Assembly (NCBI GenBank): GCA_013350335.1
Contig: CM023536.1
Span: 43,222,314 to 43,286,313, forward strand
Reading direction: 5' to 3'
DNA length: 64,000 nt
Origin: Chimonanthus salicifolius
Taxonomy: Eukaryota; Streptophyta; Magnoliopsida; Laurales; Calycanthaceae
The translations under genes were made by a program, and so were the position numbers. This document shows, piece by piece, positions 1 through 10,920 of this stretch (positions within the stretch are counted from its first letter, which is position 1; every line of letters begins with the position of its first letter). Under the pieces are notes generated by a model that saw only the letters and a program-made list of their open reading frames with translations, was not told where the DNA came from and did not search any database.

Positions 1-640
1 TTATGGAACTGATGCCTAATTATGGTCTTAAACAATTCATGTGGTTTAGTGGCTGAACTACTGCCACTGTTTGGTCTTACACTCAATCTAAATAATCAAT
101 GGTTAGACTGATGCCAAATGTGTTTGGTCTTACACTAAGTCTGTGTTATATGCAAGATTAAAACTGATGCCAAACAAATAGCATTGGTCTCACACTCAGT
201 TTAAGATATTGTACGGTTAGAATTGATGCCAATATTTGTGTGTGTCAGTCAGTGAAATCGTTGAACTGATGCCATTTGTGTTTGGTCTTACACTCAGTCT
301 ATATGATAAGCAATGTGCAGACTGATGCCAACAATGGACTTACATAACTTTTATTATATGCAATGGTTAGATTAAAGCCATGCTACAGACTGAGACGAGA
401 AGTGGTTTTTACACGGTCCAAGATTTTCAGTGGTTAGAACTGCTGCCACAATAATGGTCTTACACAACACTTTTAGATATTAAATTGTTTAGAGTTGCAG
501 CCATGTTGATGATTTTACATACCTCCATGATATTTAGGAGATACGGCAATGACAATGGTCTTACATAACTCCAAGATATTCAGTGGTTTGGAGCTACTGT
601 CAGTGTGATTTCTTATATAATTATATATGATATTTAAGGT
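1..640. repeat. degenerate minisatellite, unit about 50-60 bp
   Basis: About ten diverged units recur, each with a core like ACTGATGCCA followed by TTTGGTCTTACACT and a variable spacer. Cores sit near 8, 60, 109, 163, 222, 265, 320, 437 and 492. Units weaken rightwards and are lost by about 640. The array probably continues to the left of the window. No coding potential is seen. Confidence 0.75.
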
Positions 641-1285
641 TTTTAGAACTATTGACATCAATCTTAGGATCGAATTAGTCTTAAGATATCGATCCATGAT
701 CCTAGGGGTTTGTCTAAGGTATGAGTTGAGCTAAGTGTTCAAGCCATATACGTAGCCTTACAAGTTTCTTAAACACTCAACTAAACCGTACCCAAAACAG
801 AAAAAATAAAGGAGCAACAATCTTTAGATTTTCTTCATTGCTCCAAGCCGCAAATGCTTTATCATATTTTGGTCCTTTAATTTGAATTATGATAGATCTT
901 GCACTGGATCAATTTGTTGTGGAAAGAAAACCTTTAGATTTGACTTAGAAGCTTGATGATGCACATGCTTTTCTTTCCATCTTCTTCTTATTCAATATAA
1001 GCCATTATATATGTTCATTGTCAACTTGATGTTGCACCGGCTTGTGAATGAGAGCAGCAGCCATAAGTTCTCCAGATTATTACTTGCTTCTGCTCTCCAA
1101 ATCTTCACAGTTTTGATAAGCCATTTGATATGTTCTTGAAGGCTTGATCTTGTGCACTGGCTTATCAAACTTGTTTACGATCCATTTGATCTTTCATTTG
1201 AATTGGACTTTCAGTGGCTCATCGTCCAAGAGCAACCGACCATAGAGTCATTCAGATTTGTGCTTGACTCTACTCTTGGACATTT
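641..1285. other. intergenic, no gene; two related blocks
   Basis: I see no gene. Two blocks about 114 bp apart (near 1003 and 1117) share ATAAGCCATT, ATATGTTC, a TTGAT..TTG..CAC core and GGCTT. This suggests a small degenerate tandem duplication. Confidence 0.4.
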
Positions 1286-1294
1286 GGTACAGAT

Positions 1295-1890
1295 CAGGGG
1301 TCAAAAAATCGGCTCGGCCGATATATCGGCCGATATGTAAATATCGGCCGATATCCGATACGGACGATATATCGGCCGATAATTTTATCTCTCATACCGA
1401 TATCGACATTTTCTCTCTCCTCCGATATCGGAACCGTGAAAAAACCGCAAAAAACTGTGATGAATAGTGGTGAACCGTGACAAAACCGCAAAAAACCGCA
1501 AAAAACCGTGGACACCCTGAGAACCGTAAACCCTGAACCGCAGAAAACCGCGGAAAACCGCGAAAAACCGCGAAAACCGCGAAAAACCGCGAATACCCCT
1601 GAGAACCGTAAACCGCGGAAAACCGCGGGAAACCGCGGAAAACCGCGAAAAACCGCGGAAAAACCGCGAAAAACCGTATCGGTGTTTTAAAATTTTTTTT
1701 TTTTTTAAAATACCGATATTTTCGAATATCGGCCGATATTAGGGCCGATATTGGGGACCGTTTATCGCCCATATCGGCCGATATTCCAACTGTACGGCCG
1801 ATACTTATCGTATCGGCCGATATTTCAAGGTTTTAAAAAACCGATATATATCGGCCGATACGATATGTATCGGCCGATATTTAAACCTTA
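1295..1890. mobile_element. TATCGGCCGATA-family MITE-like element, copy 1
   Basis: The element is flanked by an exact 9-bp direct repeat, ggtacagat, at 1286-1294 and 1891-1899. It starts CAGGGGTCAAAAAATCGG and ends with the approximate inverse (ATATTTAAACCTTA). Both subterminal regions are packed with the palindrome ATATCGGCCGATAT and variants, and the middle holds an AAAACCGCG array. A 9-bp target duplication is typical of Mutator-like (MULE) transposons, so I infer a non-autonomous MULE-like element. No transposase is present. Phe/Arg-rich or Pro/Lys-rich frames here are products of the simple repeat, not genes. Confidence 0.8.
1436..1680. repeat. AAAACCGCG short tandem array
   Basis: More than twenty imperfect copies of a 9-11 bp unit, GAAAAACCGCG or AAAACCGTG, lie inside the TATCGGCCGATA element. 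They are G+C- and CpG-rich compared with the flanks. A shorter, more degenerate form of the array (AAAAACCGT) is in copy 2 at about 2165-2205, so the array belongs to the family. Confidence 0.8.
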
Positions 1891-2063
1891 GGTACAGATG
1901 ATGCATTGAGACAAACTGTTTTACCTGTCTAAAACAAAAACTCCATAACACAAATTAGTACCACAAGTTAATACTTTGGTCATTATTAAAATATATATAT
2001 TTGACCATTTAGGACTAACACTCATCAATCTAAAATCGATAATTGACTCCAAAAGTTATTCAA

Positions 2064-2413
2064 AGGGGTCCAAAATATGCTTCAGCCGATATGCATATCG
2101 GCCGATAATTTTCTCTCTCATCTAATTTTTCCATTTTATTGCATTTCTTTCTCCTCCGATATTCAAAACAGTAAAAAACCGTAAAAAACATGAAAAACCG
2201 TGATATCAGTTTTTTTTTTAAAAAAAAAAATCAAATAAATTTTAAATACCGATTTTATGCATATCGGCTGATATGGTGACCGATATTCGATCATATCGGC
2301 CGATAACTTTTTTTACTGGCCGATACATATCGTATCGGCGGATATCGTTCGGCCTTGAAAAACCGATAAATATCGGCCAATACGATATGTATCGGCCGAT
2401 ATTTCGACCCCTG
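2064..2413. mobile_element. TATCGGCCGATA-family MITE-like element, copy 2
   Basis: The right end reads GACCCCTG, the exact inverse of the CAGGGGTC start of copy 1. The left end reads AGGGGTCCAAAATATG. The flanks gttattcaa (2055-2063) and gttatccat (2414-2422) are a 9-bp duplication with two mismatches. The subterminal regions repeat TATCGGCCGATA, as in copy 1. This copy is shorter than copy 1, mainly because its central ACCG array is small. No gene is present. Confidence 0.75.
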
Positions 2414-2422
2414 GTTATCCAT

Positions 2423-3306
2423 ACCATTTTGATACAAGTCACCTAAATTAGGAATAATCTAAGAATTGATTTTTGATATATTTGACTTCGATTCAAAAAA
2501 TTGGATAGGTAGATGATTCATCACCAAAGCTATTAAATTGTTCAAATACAATCTATTAGCCTTTAATATTTTAAAGTAAAAATAAAACTATTGAAATAAA
2601 TTGTATTAGGCCTATTCTCTTAGTAATAGAGTACATAACTAACCAGCATACATCAATCTACAGTTGATTTTTATGTTTCTATTTGACAAGTTTATTTTCA
2701 TTGACTGACTACCCTAATCCAACATCCAGTTCACAACATAAATTAACTGATAATATGTCAAGTTCGTATTTAACTCACTAATCGACATGAAGAAAGGGTT
2801 AAAAATGTTTGCTGTAAAACATTAATGAAGACAAATGATATATAATTAGATTAAATGACACCCTGTATACTTTCTTATAAGGCCCAAAACTCTGGCATTA
2901 TTATAAATTGAATCCGCACATCTTTAGACTACTTAATGAGGCTTTTTACCCCAACATCTCTATTAAAATCTTTCATAATCAAGTCGACAGAGTGGGTCAC
3001 AGGCAGAATACTTTTATGCGTTTTTGGTGAGAGATTTTTTATTCGGGATTTTAAGTCAAATTAGAGTCTCAATGATAAACATTCGAAAGGAACCTCTCTT
3101 AAATCTCTCCATCACTCTTGAGAAAAGGCTGAGTACACTAATTTCGACGGGATAATTTGGTAGAACCAAATTTATCGTGAAAATTAGACGTTCTCGAATG
3201 CAAACTTCTCGCGCACTTAATTAATTAAATTAAATGCAATAAATCTTACAACATTTGTGAACTCTAATCCAATTAAAGTTCGGATTAAATTTCAAAGAAT
3301 CTTCTA
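2423..3306. other. AT-rich intergenic, nothing recognised
   Basis: I find no plausible exon, RNA gene or intact repeat in this stretch. Confidence 0.4.
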
Positions 3307-3315
3307 ATGAATTAA

Positions 3316-4739
3316 GGCTCCCCATTTAGACACCGCACTGTTCTGTCAGGAGACACCGGTTTTCAGATTTTGAGTAAAAATTACCATTCTACCCTTCCGT
3401 GCGGAATTGATCTGAAGAAATCGATCGATTGATCCCTTCTATTATGAAGAAATCGATCGATTGATCTCTTCTATTTAAGCAAACGAGCGTGCGATCGATT
3501 CTATAGCAATTATGTTATTTAAATAATAAAATTTCCTTTAAAACTTTAAAGTTATTTTTTAAGCACTGTGTATTTTCAAAATTTCTCAAATTGAATATCC
3601 AAACTAATTACGATAACCTGATAAAAATACTTTAAGACTTCAAGGTCTTTTGACACTCGCAGATGCTTAAAACAGAGTGTTTTACAAATAAGGGTATCTC
3701 TTGGCTGTGCTGAAAACACATTTGGGAGTGTCAAAAACCTTAAAGTCTTAAAGTATTTTTATCAGGTTATCGTAATTAGTCCGGATATTCAATTTGAGAA
3801 ATTTTGAAAATACACAGTGCTTAAAAAATAATGTTAAAGTTTTAAAGGAAACTTTAACGGTATTTTTTAAGCACTGTGCATTTTCAAAATTTCTCAAATT
3901 GAATATTTGGACTAATTATAATAACCTGATAAAAATACTTTAAGACTTTAAGGTATTTTGATACTCCGAAATGATTAAAAAGAGTGATTTACAAATAAGA
4001 GAATCCGTTGGCTGTGCCGAAAACACATTTGGGAGTATCAAAAGACCTTGAAGTTTTAAAGTATTTTTATCAGGTTATTGTAATTAGTCCGGATATTCAA
4101 TTTGTGAAATTTTGAAAATACATAGTGCTTAAAAAATACCGTTAAATTTTTATCTTTCCTTTAAAACTTTAACATTATTTTTTAAGCACTGTGTATTTGC
4201 AAAATTTCTCAAATTAAATATCCGGACTAATTACAATAACCTGATAAAAATACTTTAAGACTTTAAGGTCTTTTAACATTCCCAAATGTGTTTTCGGCAC
4301 AGCCAAAGGATACATTTATTTGTAAAACACTCTGTTTTAAGCATTTGGGAGTGTCAAAAGACCTTAAAGTCTTAAAGTATTTTTATCAGGTTATCGTAAT
4401 TAGTCCGGATATTCAATTTGAGAAATTTTGAAAATACACCTGTGATTAAAAAATAATTTTAAAGTCTTAAAGGAAATTGTATTATTTAAATAATATAATT
4501 ACTGTAGCATACATTAACAGAATCGATCGCACGATGAATCGAATCGATTTGTTACTCTCGTTTGCTTTCGCTCATTCGCAAACAGAAGGGATCAATCGAT
4601 TGATTTCTTCAGCTCGTGTTTCAATCGATCGATTTCTTCAGATCAATTCCGTGCGGAAGGGCAGAATGGTAATTTTCACTCAAAATTCTGAAAATCGAGT
4701 GTCTATTGACAGAATAGTGCGGTGTCTAAATGGGGAGCC
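3316..4739. mobile_element. 1.4-kb foldback (long-TIR) transposon with 9-bp TSD
   Basis: The flanks carry a perfect 9-bp duplication, atgaattaa, at 3307-3315 and 4740-4748. The termini are inverted: GGCTCCCCATTTAGACACCG at the left and its complement at the right. The inverted arms run about 170-250 bp and include paired GATCGATTGAT and GTGCGGAA blocks. The core (about 3510-4480) is several alternately inverted copies of a 250-300 bp unit containing AAGCACTGTG, ATAACCTGATAAAAATAC and CTTAAAGTATTTTTATCAGG. The 9-bp duplication points to a non-autonomous Mutator-like foldback element. The reading frame at 4477-4743 is fortuitous. Confidence 0.85.
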
Positions 4740-4748
4740 ATGAATTAA

Positions 4749-6109
4749 TTTCATTTGCGTTATCCAATTTTAATTAGTTAATGGAGGAATGTAATAATTG
4801 AAATTTAAATTCAAAGTGCAATTAAAGTAATTTTAACACAACAAATTTAGATTCAAATGGAAATTCTGAACGATTCAAAAAGCTCTAAGCTTTGATTAAT
4901 TTCAAAATAAAGTCTGATGCACAAACTTCTGACCAAATACTCAATTTTATAATACCTTATTTTTAATTATAGAAAAGGATTAAAATACCAAATCGGGTAT
5001 AATTAAAGACATTAATAAAATTCAGCAACACACCTAATGGAAATCAATGCTTTCCACCTTTGGGATTTTTCCAAATTAAAACCTCAGGCCCACACGTGCA
5101 TTACCTAAGACTTCCCAATTTGGATTGGATTCTCCTTCACTGTTGGCGTCCATGTGGCATCCGGGTGTCCCATGTGTCTTTTGTGGGTCCACTGAATTGA
5201 TAACATTTGGATTTAGTTCCATGGGCTTTGAGGCCCATCTCGCATCCACATGGCCCAGGCCCATGACTTTTAAAATGGGCTTTAATTATGGTGTGAGTAG
5301 TGTCCATTAAATTGTGTTTGAGGTCCCTGCTTTCCTCCATTAATCCGAGCATAAGTCTGGAAAGCAAACTCATCACTTTCGTCTAATTGAGCCGACTCGT
5401 CCTCGACCGAGTTCACGTTGGATTTATTGGACAATTGAATAGAACTGTAGCTTCTCAATAACCATCAAAATCATATTATGAAGATATTTTGTCAATATTC
5501 AAATTTGTGGCGTCTCAACAAATTAATGGTAATTGTCCCAAGGTGGTTATAAATAGGGAACTTAACTATAAGTCTATTATCTTTCGACGTTCACCCATCG
5601 GTGACCACATTGACTCATCTCTCATCCTGGCCGGGCTTAAATGTCCATACTCATTGTCTATCTTCTGAACATCTGGTGGGATGTAAACTTGTGTAATCTC
5701 GTATGGGGATGGTGTTGTGCCAAAATCACGTTCAAACAAATGCAACGAAAGCAATCAAACATCCACGAGAACACAATACAATTTTTACGTGGTTCGGCTG
5801 AGGCCTACGTCCACAAGCAGCAATTGGGTAAGTTCCACTAATTCATGATTCTAAATATAAGCATTAGATGAATACAAACAATTTAAATCAATATTTGTAG
5901 AAGCATTATTGCACAATAGACTGCATTCTTCTTTCTAATAACATTTTTCTGAAAACATGTGTTGTTTGGCACACTAAAAAGCAATGAAGAACAATGATTC
6001 TGTAATCTCTTTTTTTTGAGTAATCTATGCTTCTAGCTAGCTTAGTGCAAGGCTCCTGTCCCTTGTGATCATTATTTTCATGGATGATTAAAGGAAGAAG
6101 CTTCATTCT
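4749..6109. other. intergenic, 3' flank of the P450 pseudogene
   Basis: No gene is seen. At 5785-5798 the motif TTACGTGGTTCGGC followed by CCTACGTCCAC resembles a block often found in plant LTR elements, so a decayed LTR fragment may lie at about 5730-5860. The part nearest 6110 is presumably the former 3' UTR of the pseudogene. Confidence 0.35.
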
Positions 6110-9100
6110 TCAGACTTTGTGAAGAGTGACTTGAGCTCCATGTTGTGGTTGTGTGGTAAAAATAACATTTATAGGAGCATGAACATATGAATGAGAGTGC
6201 TCAAATGAGAAGTGTTGCAGAATCATGATCAGAGCTATCTTTGCTTCTATCAATGCAAAATTTTGGCCAATGCAAGTCCTTGGCCCTGCACCGAAGGGGA
6301 AAGAACGCCATTTGATGCTTTGATGCATGTGACAGGCCTCCAGAAAATCTCTTCGGGTTGAATTCATCTGCATCATTGTCCCCATAGTTCAGGGTCACGA
6401 TGAAAAAGGAGCACTGGGAGGGCTAGCTGGGCTCCTGCTGGAATTGCGAATTTCCCCAATTGCATTCTTTTGTATGTTTGTCGAACAAGAACTATACCAC
6501 CGTACAGTCTAAGAACCTCATACAAAACCATTGGCACCTATAATGCAAGAGATATTAGAAAAAGATATTCATTTTTTCACAATGAGATAGACTCTGATCT
6601 TAGTCTTTGTGTAGAGAATTGAGTACAAAACTTGTAAACTGTCATATTGGAAAATCTCAAGTATCTTAACACTAAATGGGAAGTGAAACTTACAATCTTT
6701 AAACGGCTCAAGGCATCGAAATCTGGTAGGTTTTTTCCAAACACCTGCAAAACCTCTTCCCTTGCTCGACCTTGCCAACTTGGATACACACTCAAGCAAC
6801 CATGGTCCATGTCAGTAACACTGATGTGTTTTCATGTCCAGCAAAGTAAAATAACTTGCATTCCTCTATTATTTCTTCATTTGTCAATCTAATGACTGCT
6901 TGCTTCCATGTTCTTGTGTGTCATTATTGGCCTCTAGTAATAAACCCAGTAAGTCGTCGTTAGAAGAAGCTCCCATTTCGATGGTCCTTTCTCTCTTCTT
7001 GATAATGTTCTTCAGAAGAGCAGTGATCTCTCTCTCCACTTCCTTTCTTCTAATGTTGTCTTTTGTGGGGAGAAACCTGCACAAAAATGATGTAGAGAGA
7101 ACTTAGTGTAAAAATTACACAATATTAATTCCACATGATTGCTCTTCTTCTTCATCATCATCAACTTCTTCTTCAGTTAATCAAACTAATGCAAATGTAG
7201 GATTTGAAACATGATATTGGACATTTGAACTGATCTTTAAGAAAAAAAAAGAAGAAATTTAGTGGAATTGCAGAAGTTTCATTTGAGGGCAATGCACATT
7301 AGAACTTGTTCATGATTTTCCAATAGGAAATTCTTATTGGACTGTACAATATATTTTTCCTTTCCTTTCATCTAGTTCTTGCAGTTAGGAGTCTCACAAA
7401 GAAAGAAGTTAGAATTGTTAGTGAACAAAAAAAAAACTCCAAGTAGCATCAAGAGAATTGCACCTGTAGCCTGGTATGTATAAATTTTGTAAAGCTCTGC
7501 CAATGAGTAGAGCTAATTCTGACTGTAGTTGGAATATCCACTTCCCTTCGCTGTAACTACTGCCAAATGCTGCTCGGGAGATCACATCTGCTGTAAGACT
7601 CTTTAAGTTCTGGCCACACATCCAATTCATAGGATGCATTCAATCCAATTAATATTTCCCATCTCACTACAGCTTGTAGAAAATGCAGGGAGCATCCTCT
7701 GTAATGAACAGCAATGCAAAATTAGAGGCTTACCTCCTTGAAATTAGATATTACTTTAAAATGTTTCTAAATACAAATTTGACCCCAAAAATAAATCACA
7801 CTGATGAAACAGAGGTCAATGTACTATACTTCTTTCCCATTTCAAATATGCATTCGGCTTTGAATATTTTAGGGGAATGTGGATTCTTCTTTTCCATTGC
7901 AAAGGCAGCAGGACTAAGATAAGAAACCAAATTAGATACAAAGGTTTTGTTTTGATTCTCTTCACAACAGAATTGTTTTTCTCTAATAATAATGTTAGGT
8001 GAAAAGGCAAAGAAATGGTACCCTATTTGATACATATCTCTCATTCTGCCAAAATATTCAAGCTACTGTAATTTTTGGCAGGCCAAATTCACCCTTGTAT
8101 ATGAAATTTCAACAGAGATGAGAACAGAGGGAATTTACCTTCAGCTTCTCCACATGAAAGGCAGGAGAAACAAGCCTCCTGCGTTTGGCCCACTTCTCCC
8201 CTCCAATGGTAGCAAAGGCTTTTGATAAAGATTTAGCTATAGGGTTCTGTTTAGGCTTCTCAAAGTGACCAAACTTGTTAGACAGGATTTCCTTCACCAG
8301 CTCAGGATCCATGATATTCACTCTAGGAATTGGTCCAAACCAGGTCATTGACTTATTTCCTGCATTTTAATCTTATTTTAGTATCCACGTGGGTGTAGTT
8401 CAACTGGTCGCCTCCCGCCTCAGGAAGTGGGAGGTTGCGGGTTCGAACTCCCATGACCTATCCTTGGTGTGGCCCTAAGGGTAGTGGATTCACCCGTGGG
8501 AGTTTTATACTGGGTATCCAGCGATTTCCCACATGTAAATTCAAAAAATAGCTTGGAAGATGCCCATCACTCTCTGAAGAATCTAACTTTAGTAAAATGA
8601 TACACTTTTTACCATCACCATCATCATCATCACGACACTCATTATAGAATTGGCACTAACAATTATTTTGTATGAGCCAATTGCTATATAAACCTCATAA
8701 GAATCAAATGTACAACCATTTGCTTCCAATAATGAAACAGTTGGCAACTGCTAGCTGCCCTTGTCTTAATACGGTTCATCAGATAACCCGTTGCAAAAGA
8801 TCACAAAGAAAGGAAAAACTTATCAATAAAATGAAGTTCATTAAAAGATGTTGCTTCAAGTTAAAAGGGGCGTTTAAAAAATTAAGAGAATCTAAAAACA
8901 AAAACATAACAAAAAATCTCAGCAAATAAACCTATTATATCAATCATATTGGGAAATTATAACTATAACTAAGAACTTGGCAAACAAGAAAACTAATCTA
9001 TATAGATGAAATTCCAGAAAAAGAAAACTTCCTCATTTTTCTTGAGGAATATGCATGAGGTATCTATCTATAGATGAAATTGTATTTACCATAGATTTTT

Positions 9101-9363
9101 ACAGTCTTATCAAGAAGCGGATAAACGCGGGGGACGATCCGATGGTTTAGATCCATGGGCTTGGACAATGCTTCTTCCACCAGTTTCTTATTCTCCTTGA
9201 AGCTTCCATATAGTCGTCTATATGGAGGGCCTCTGAAACCTTGCTTCCTCAGTTCCTCCTCCAGCTTCTTGGGTTTCCACCATATCCAATTCACCAACCT
9301 CACAATCCATACCGACAGCAGAACAGATGAAACTGTCAGCAATGCAACGAGAATATCTTCCAT
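6110..9363 (-). pseudogene. cytochrome P450 CYP72A-type pseudogene
   Basis: This is a paralogue of the intact gene at 40958-49975, with all five exons and conserved splice sites. Exons: 1 at 9090-9363 (274 bp), 2 at 8139-8359 (221), 3 at 7464-7698 (235), 4 at 6694-7076 (383), 5 at 6110-6537 (428). Exons 1 and 2 match the intact copy in length and read cleanly; they encode an N-terminal anchor and the [20 protein letters not shown] region. Exon 3 has lost 11 bp and gained 1 bp. Exon 4 has two 1-bp losses, giving stops near SKQSLD and after WTMVA. Exon 5 has two 1-bp gains, before DADEFNP and just before the heme loop [10 protein letters not shown], so the heme cysteine lies out of frame. A functional P450 cannot be made. 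The exon 4 and 5 indels could in principle be sequence errors, but the 11-bp loss argues for true decay. Confidence 0.9.
8388..8549 (+). mobile_element. tRNA-derived SINE in intron 1 of the P450 pseudogene
   Basis: The start resembles a tRNA: an A box (TAGTTCAACTGG, 8396-8407) and a B box (GGGTTCGAACTCC, 8439-8451) at normal spacing. A tRNA-unrelated tail follows with CCCTAAGGGTAGTGGATTCA and a short A-rich end. A related copy lies at 56159-56316, which confirms that this is a repeat and not a tRNA gene. The general form resembles plant Au-like SINEs. No clear target duplication is visible. Confidence 0.75.
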
Positions 9364-9485
9364 ATTTTTTCAAACTTTCTATGCTAGTGAACTGAGAGAA
9401 AGAAAAGGTGCTTCTTCAAAGAATGATTGACAATCATATGCAAGTGGGTCTTCCCCAATTGTTTCTCCTAACCTTGGTCCTAGTA

Positions 9486-9494
9486 CTTATATAT
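9486..9494 (-). promoter_or_regulatory. TATA box of the P450 pseudogene
   Basis: The minus strand reads CATATATAAGT about 125 bp upstream of the ATG at 9363. The same motif precedes the intact paralogue at 50047-50055, so it predates the duplication. Confidence 0.5.
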
Positions 9495-9939
9495 GAAAAT
9501 CATGAGGGGTGGTCTGTCTTACTCCCTACAACTTATAAAATGAATGAAACACAGAAGTTTGAGAGTTCTGATTTGAAAGGAGCTGCTGTGAACAGTTTGC
9601 AAACTTCAATAGTGTTAGATTGTACTAGTTAAATATGTAAGGGCTGTTTAATCCTTCTTCCATTAGGTTTACAATAATATATACAAAGAAAACCTAGTGA
9701 AAGAAGGGCTAAACTATCCTTACATATTTAAATTATTAGGTGAGGAGAACAAATCGCACACTCATTTATGGTTTGTTTCATTTCACATATTGCATTTATA
9801 TTCCTTGATAAAACACTATGCCTATGATTGAATGTGATATTGGGTCTGTGTTGGAATGAGTTGGAAAGACGTGCATTAGCCTACATCGAAAAAGGGCATC
9901 ACTTACAAATGCAAGGGTAATTGTGTTTTTGTACGATAT
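9495..9939. other. intergenic, no gene
   Basis: This is the upstream flank of the pseudogene. A loose inverted pair occurs near 9640-9720 (AAATATGTAAGG and CCTTACATATTT, with CTTCTTCCATTAGG and CCTAGTGAAAGAAGG inside), suggesting a small decayed MITE of about 85 bp. Confidence 0.4.
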
Positions 9940-9947
9940 GTAAATGG

Positions 9948-10349
9948 TAGGGCTGCAACTCAGGGTTGGGTTTTGAACCAACCTGCATAACCTTACTCGA
10001 TAAATCATATGGTTTGGGTCGAGAATTTTGGGTCAGTGGGTCGGGTCGGCTTGAGAATATAAAAACTAGCATGGAATTCAGGTCGGGTTAGGTTGAGAAG
10101 ATAAAAACCCGCGTGGAATTCGTATTGGGTCGAGTTGAGGATTTTACAAGTTAACTCGACCCAACCCGACTCAACCTAATCAGACCCGGCTAAAATTAGG
10201 CTAAAATTGGTTCATAATGCGGGGCCGGGTCAGAATTCGAATTGATTCAGGTTAGAATTCGGGTTGGATCGGATCGGGTTCTATAAATATCAACTCGGGT
10301 CGGATTAGTTTTAAGGAACCCAACCCGCCCGATCCGAGTTGCAACCCTA
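9948..10349. mobile_element. hAT-type MITE with GGGTCGGGTT-rich body
   Basis: An exact 8-bp duplication, gtaaatgg, lies at 9940-9947 and 10350-10357. The termini are TAGGGCTGCAACTC at the left and GAGTTGCAACCCTA at the right, a 14-bp inverted repeat with one mismatch. The 402-bp body is rich in GGGTCGGGT and GACCCAACCCGAC blocks. An 8-bp duplication with TAGGG-type ends is the hallmark of non-autonomous hAT elements. No transposase is present. Confidence 0.88.
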
Positions 10350-10591
10350 GTAAATGGCTTAAGTGCCCGAGAGAGAGGCTTAGCCGTCAACCTTATTGAA
10401 AGACCCTCTGGTGTGCATTCACGAATGTATGAACTTGAGATATGAATATGTGTAGCCGTTATTCATGAAAACATGTGACTTATTGTGGATGATAACATGA
10501 TTGGATGAGAATATTGATGCATGTATGTCCAATATGTTGATGAATGAAGTGTGGAGGTGTGAGTGTGTGTGATGATGGGTATGTGTGTAGA

Positions 10592-10920
10592 TGCCACTAT
10601 TGGGCAGAGTACGGTGGGGACTACGTGGGCCACGTGGCTAGCGCAATGCATTGAAGGAAACGTGATGATAATCATGACATGCAATGCGAGTGTGTTGATG
10701 CCACTGTGTGGGCTGCATCCGGTGGAGATTGTGTGGGCCGCATGGTAAACGCAATGGTTTGAAAGGCAGGTGACGAGAATCGTGACATGCATTGCGAGCG
10801 TGTGGGTGAGTGCCAATGCAAGGGTCCTGTCCGATGGGATTACGTGGGCCGCTTGGTGAGCGTAATGCATTGAAGGGCATGTGATGAGGATCGTGACATG
10901 CATTGTGAGTGTGCGTGAGT
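10592..10920. repeat. three tandem copies of a ~107-112 bp unit
   Basis: Units begin at 10592, 10699 and 10811 with TGCCA. They share a GTGGGCCRC core, CGCAATGCATTGAA and ATCGTGACATGCATTGYGAG. The CATG-rich repeat keeps a long minus-strand reading frame open (10463-11101). Its His/Thr-rich, low-complexity product follows the repeat and is not a credible protein. Confidence 0.8.

Noticed and set aside
1392..1772. 126-codon minus-strand frame rich in Phe, Arg and Val
   Set aside because: It is the translation of the AAAACCGCG array and the TATCGGCCGATA repeats inside a transposon. Periodic composition, no domain.
8396..8451. tRNA gene
   Set aside because: A and B boxes are present, but the acceptor stem does not close and the sequence continues into a SINE tail shared with 56159-56316.
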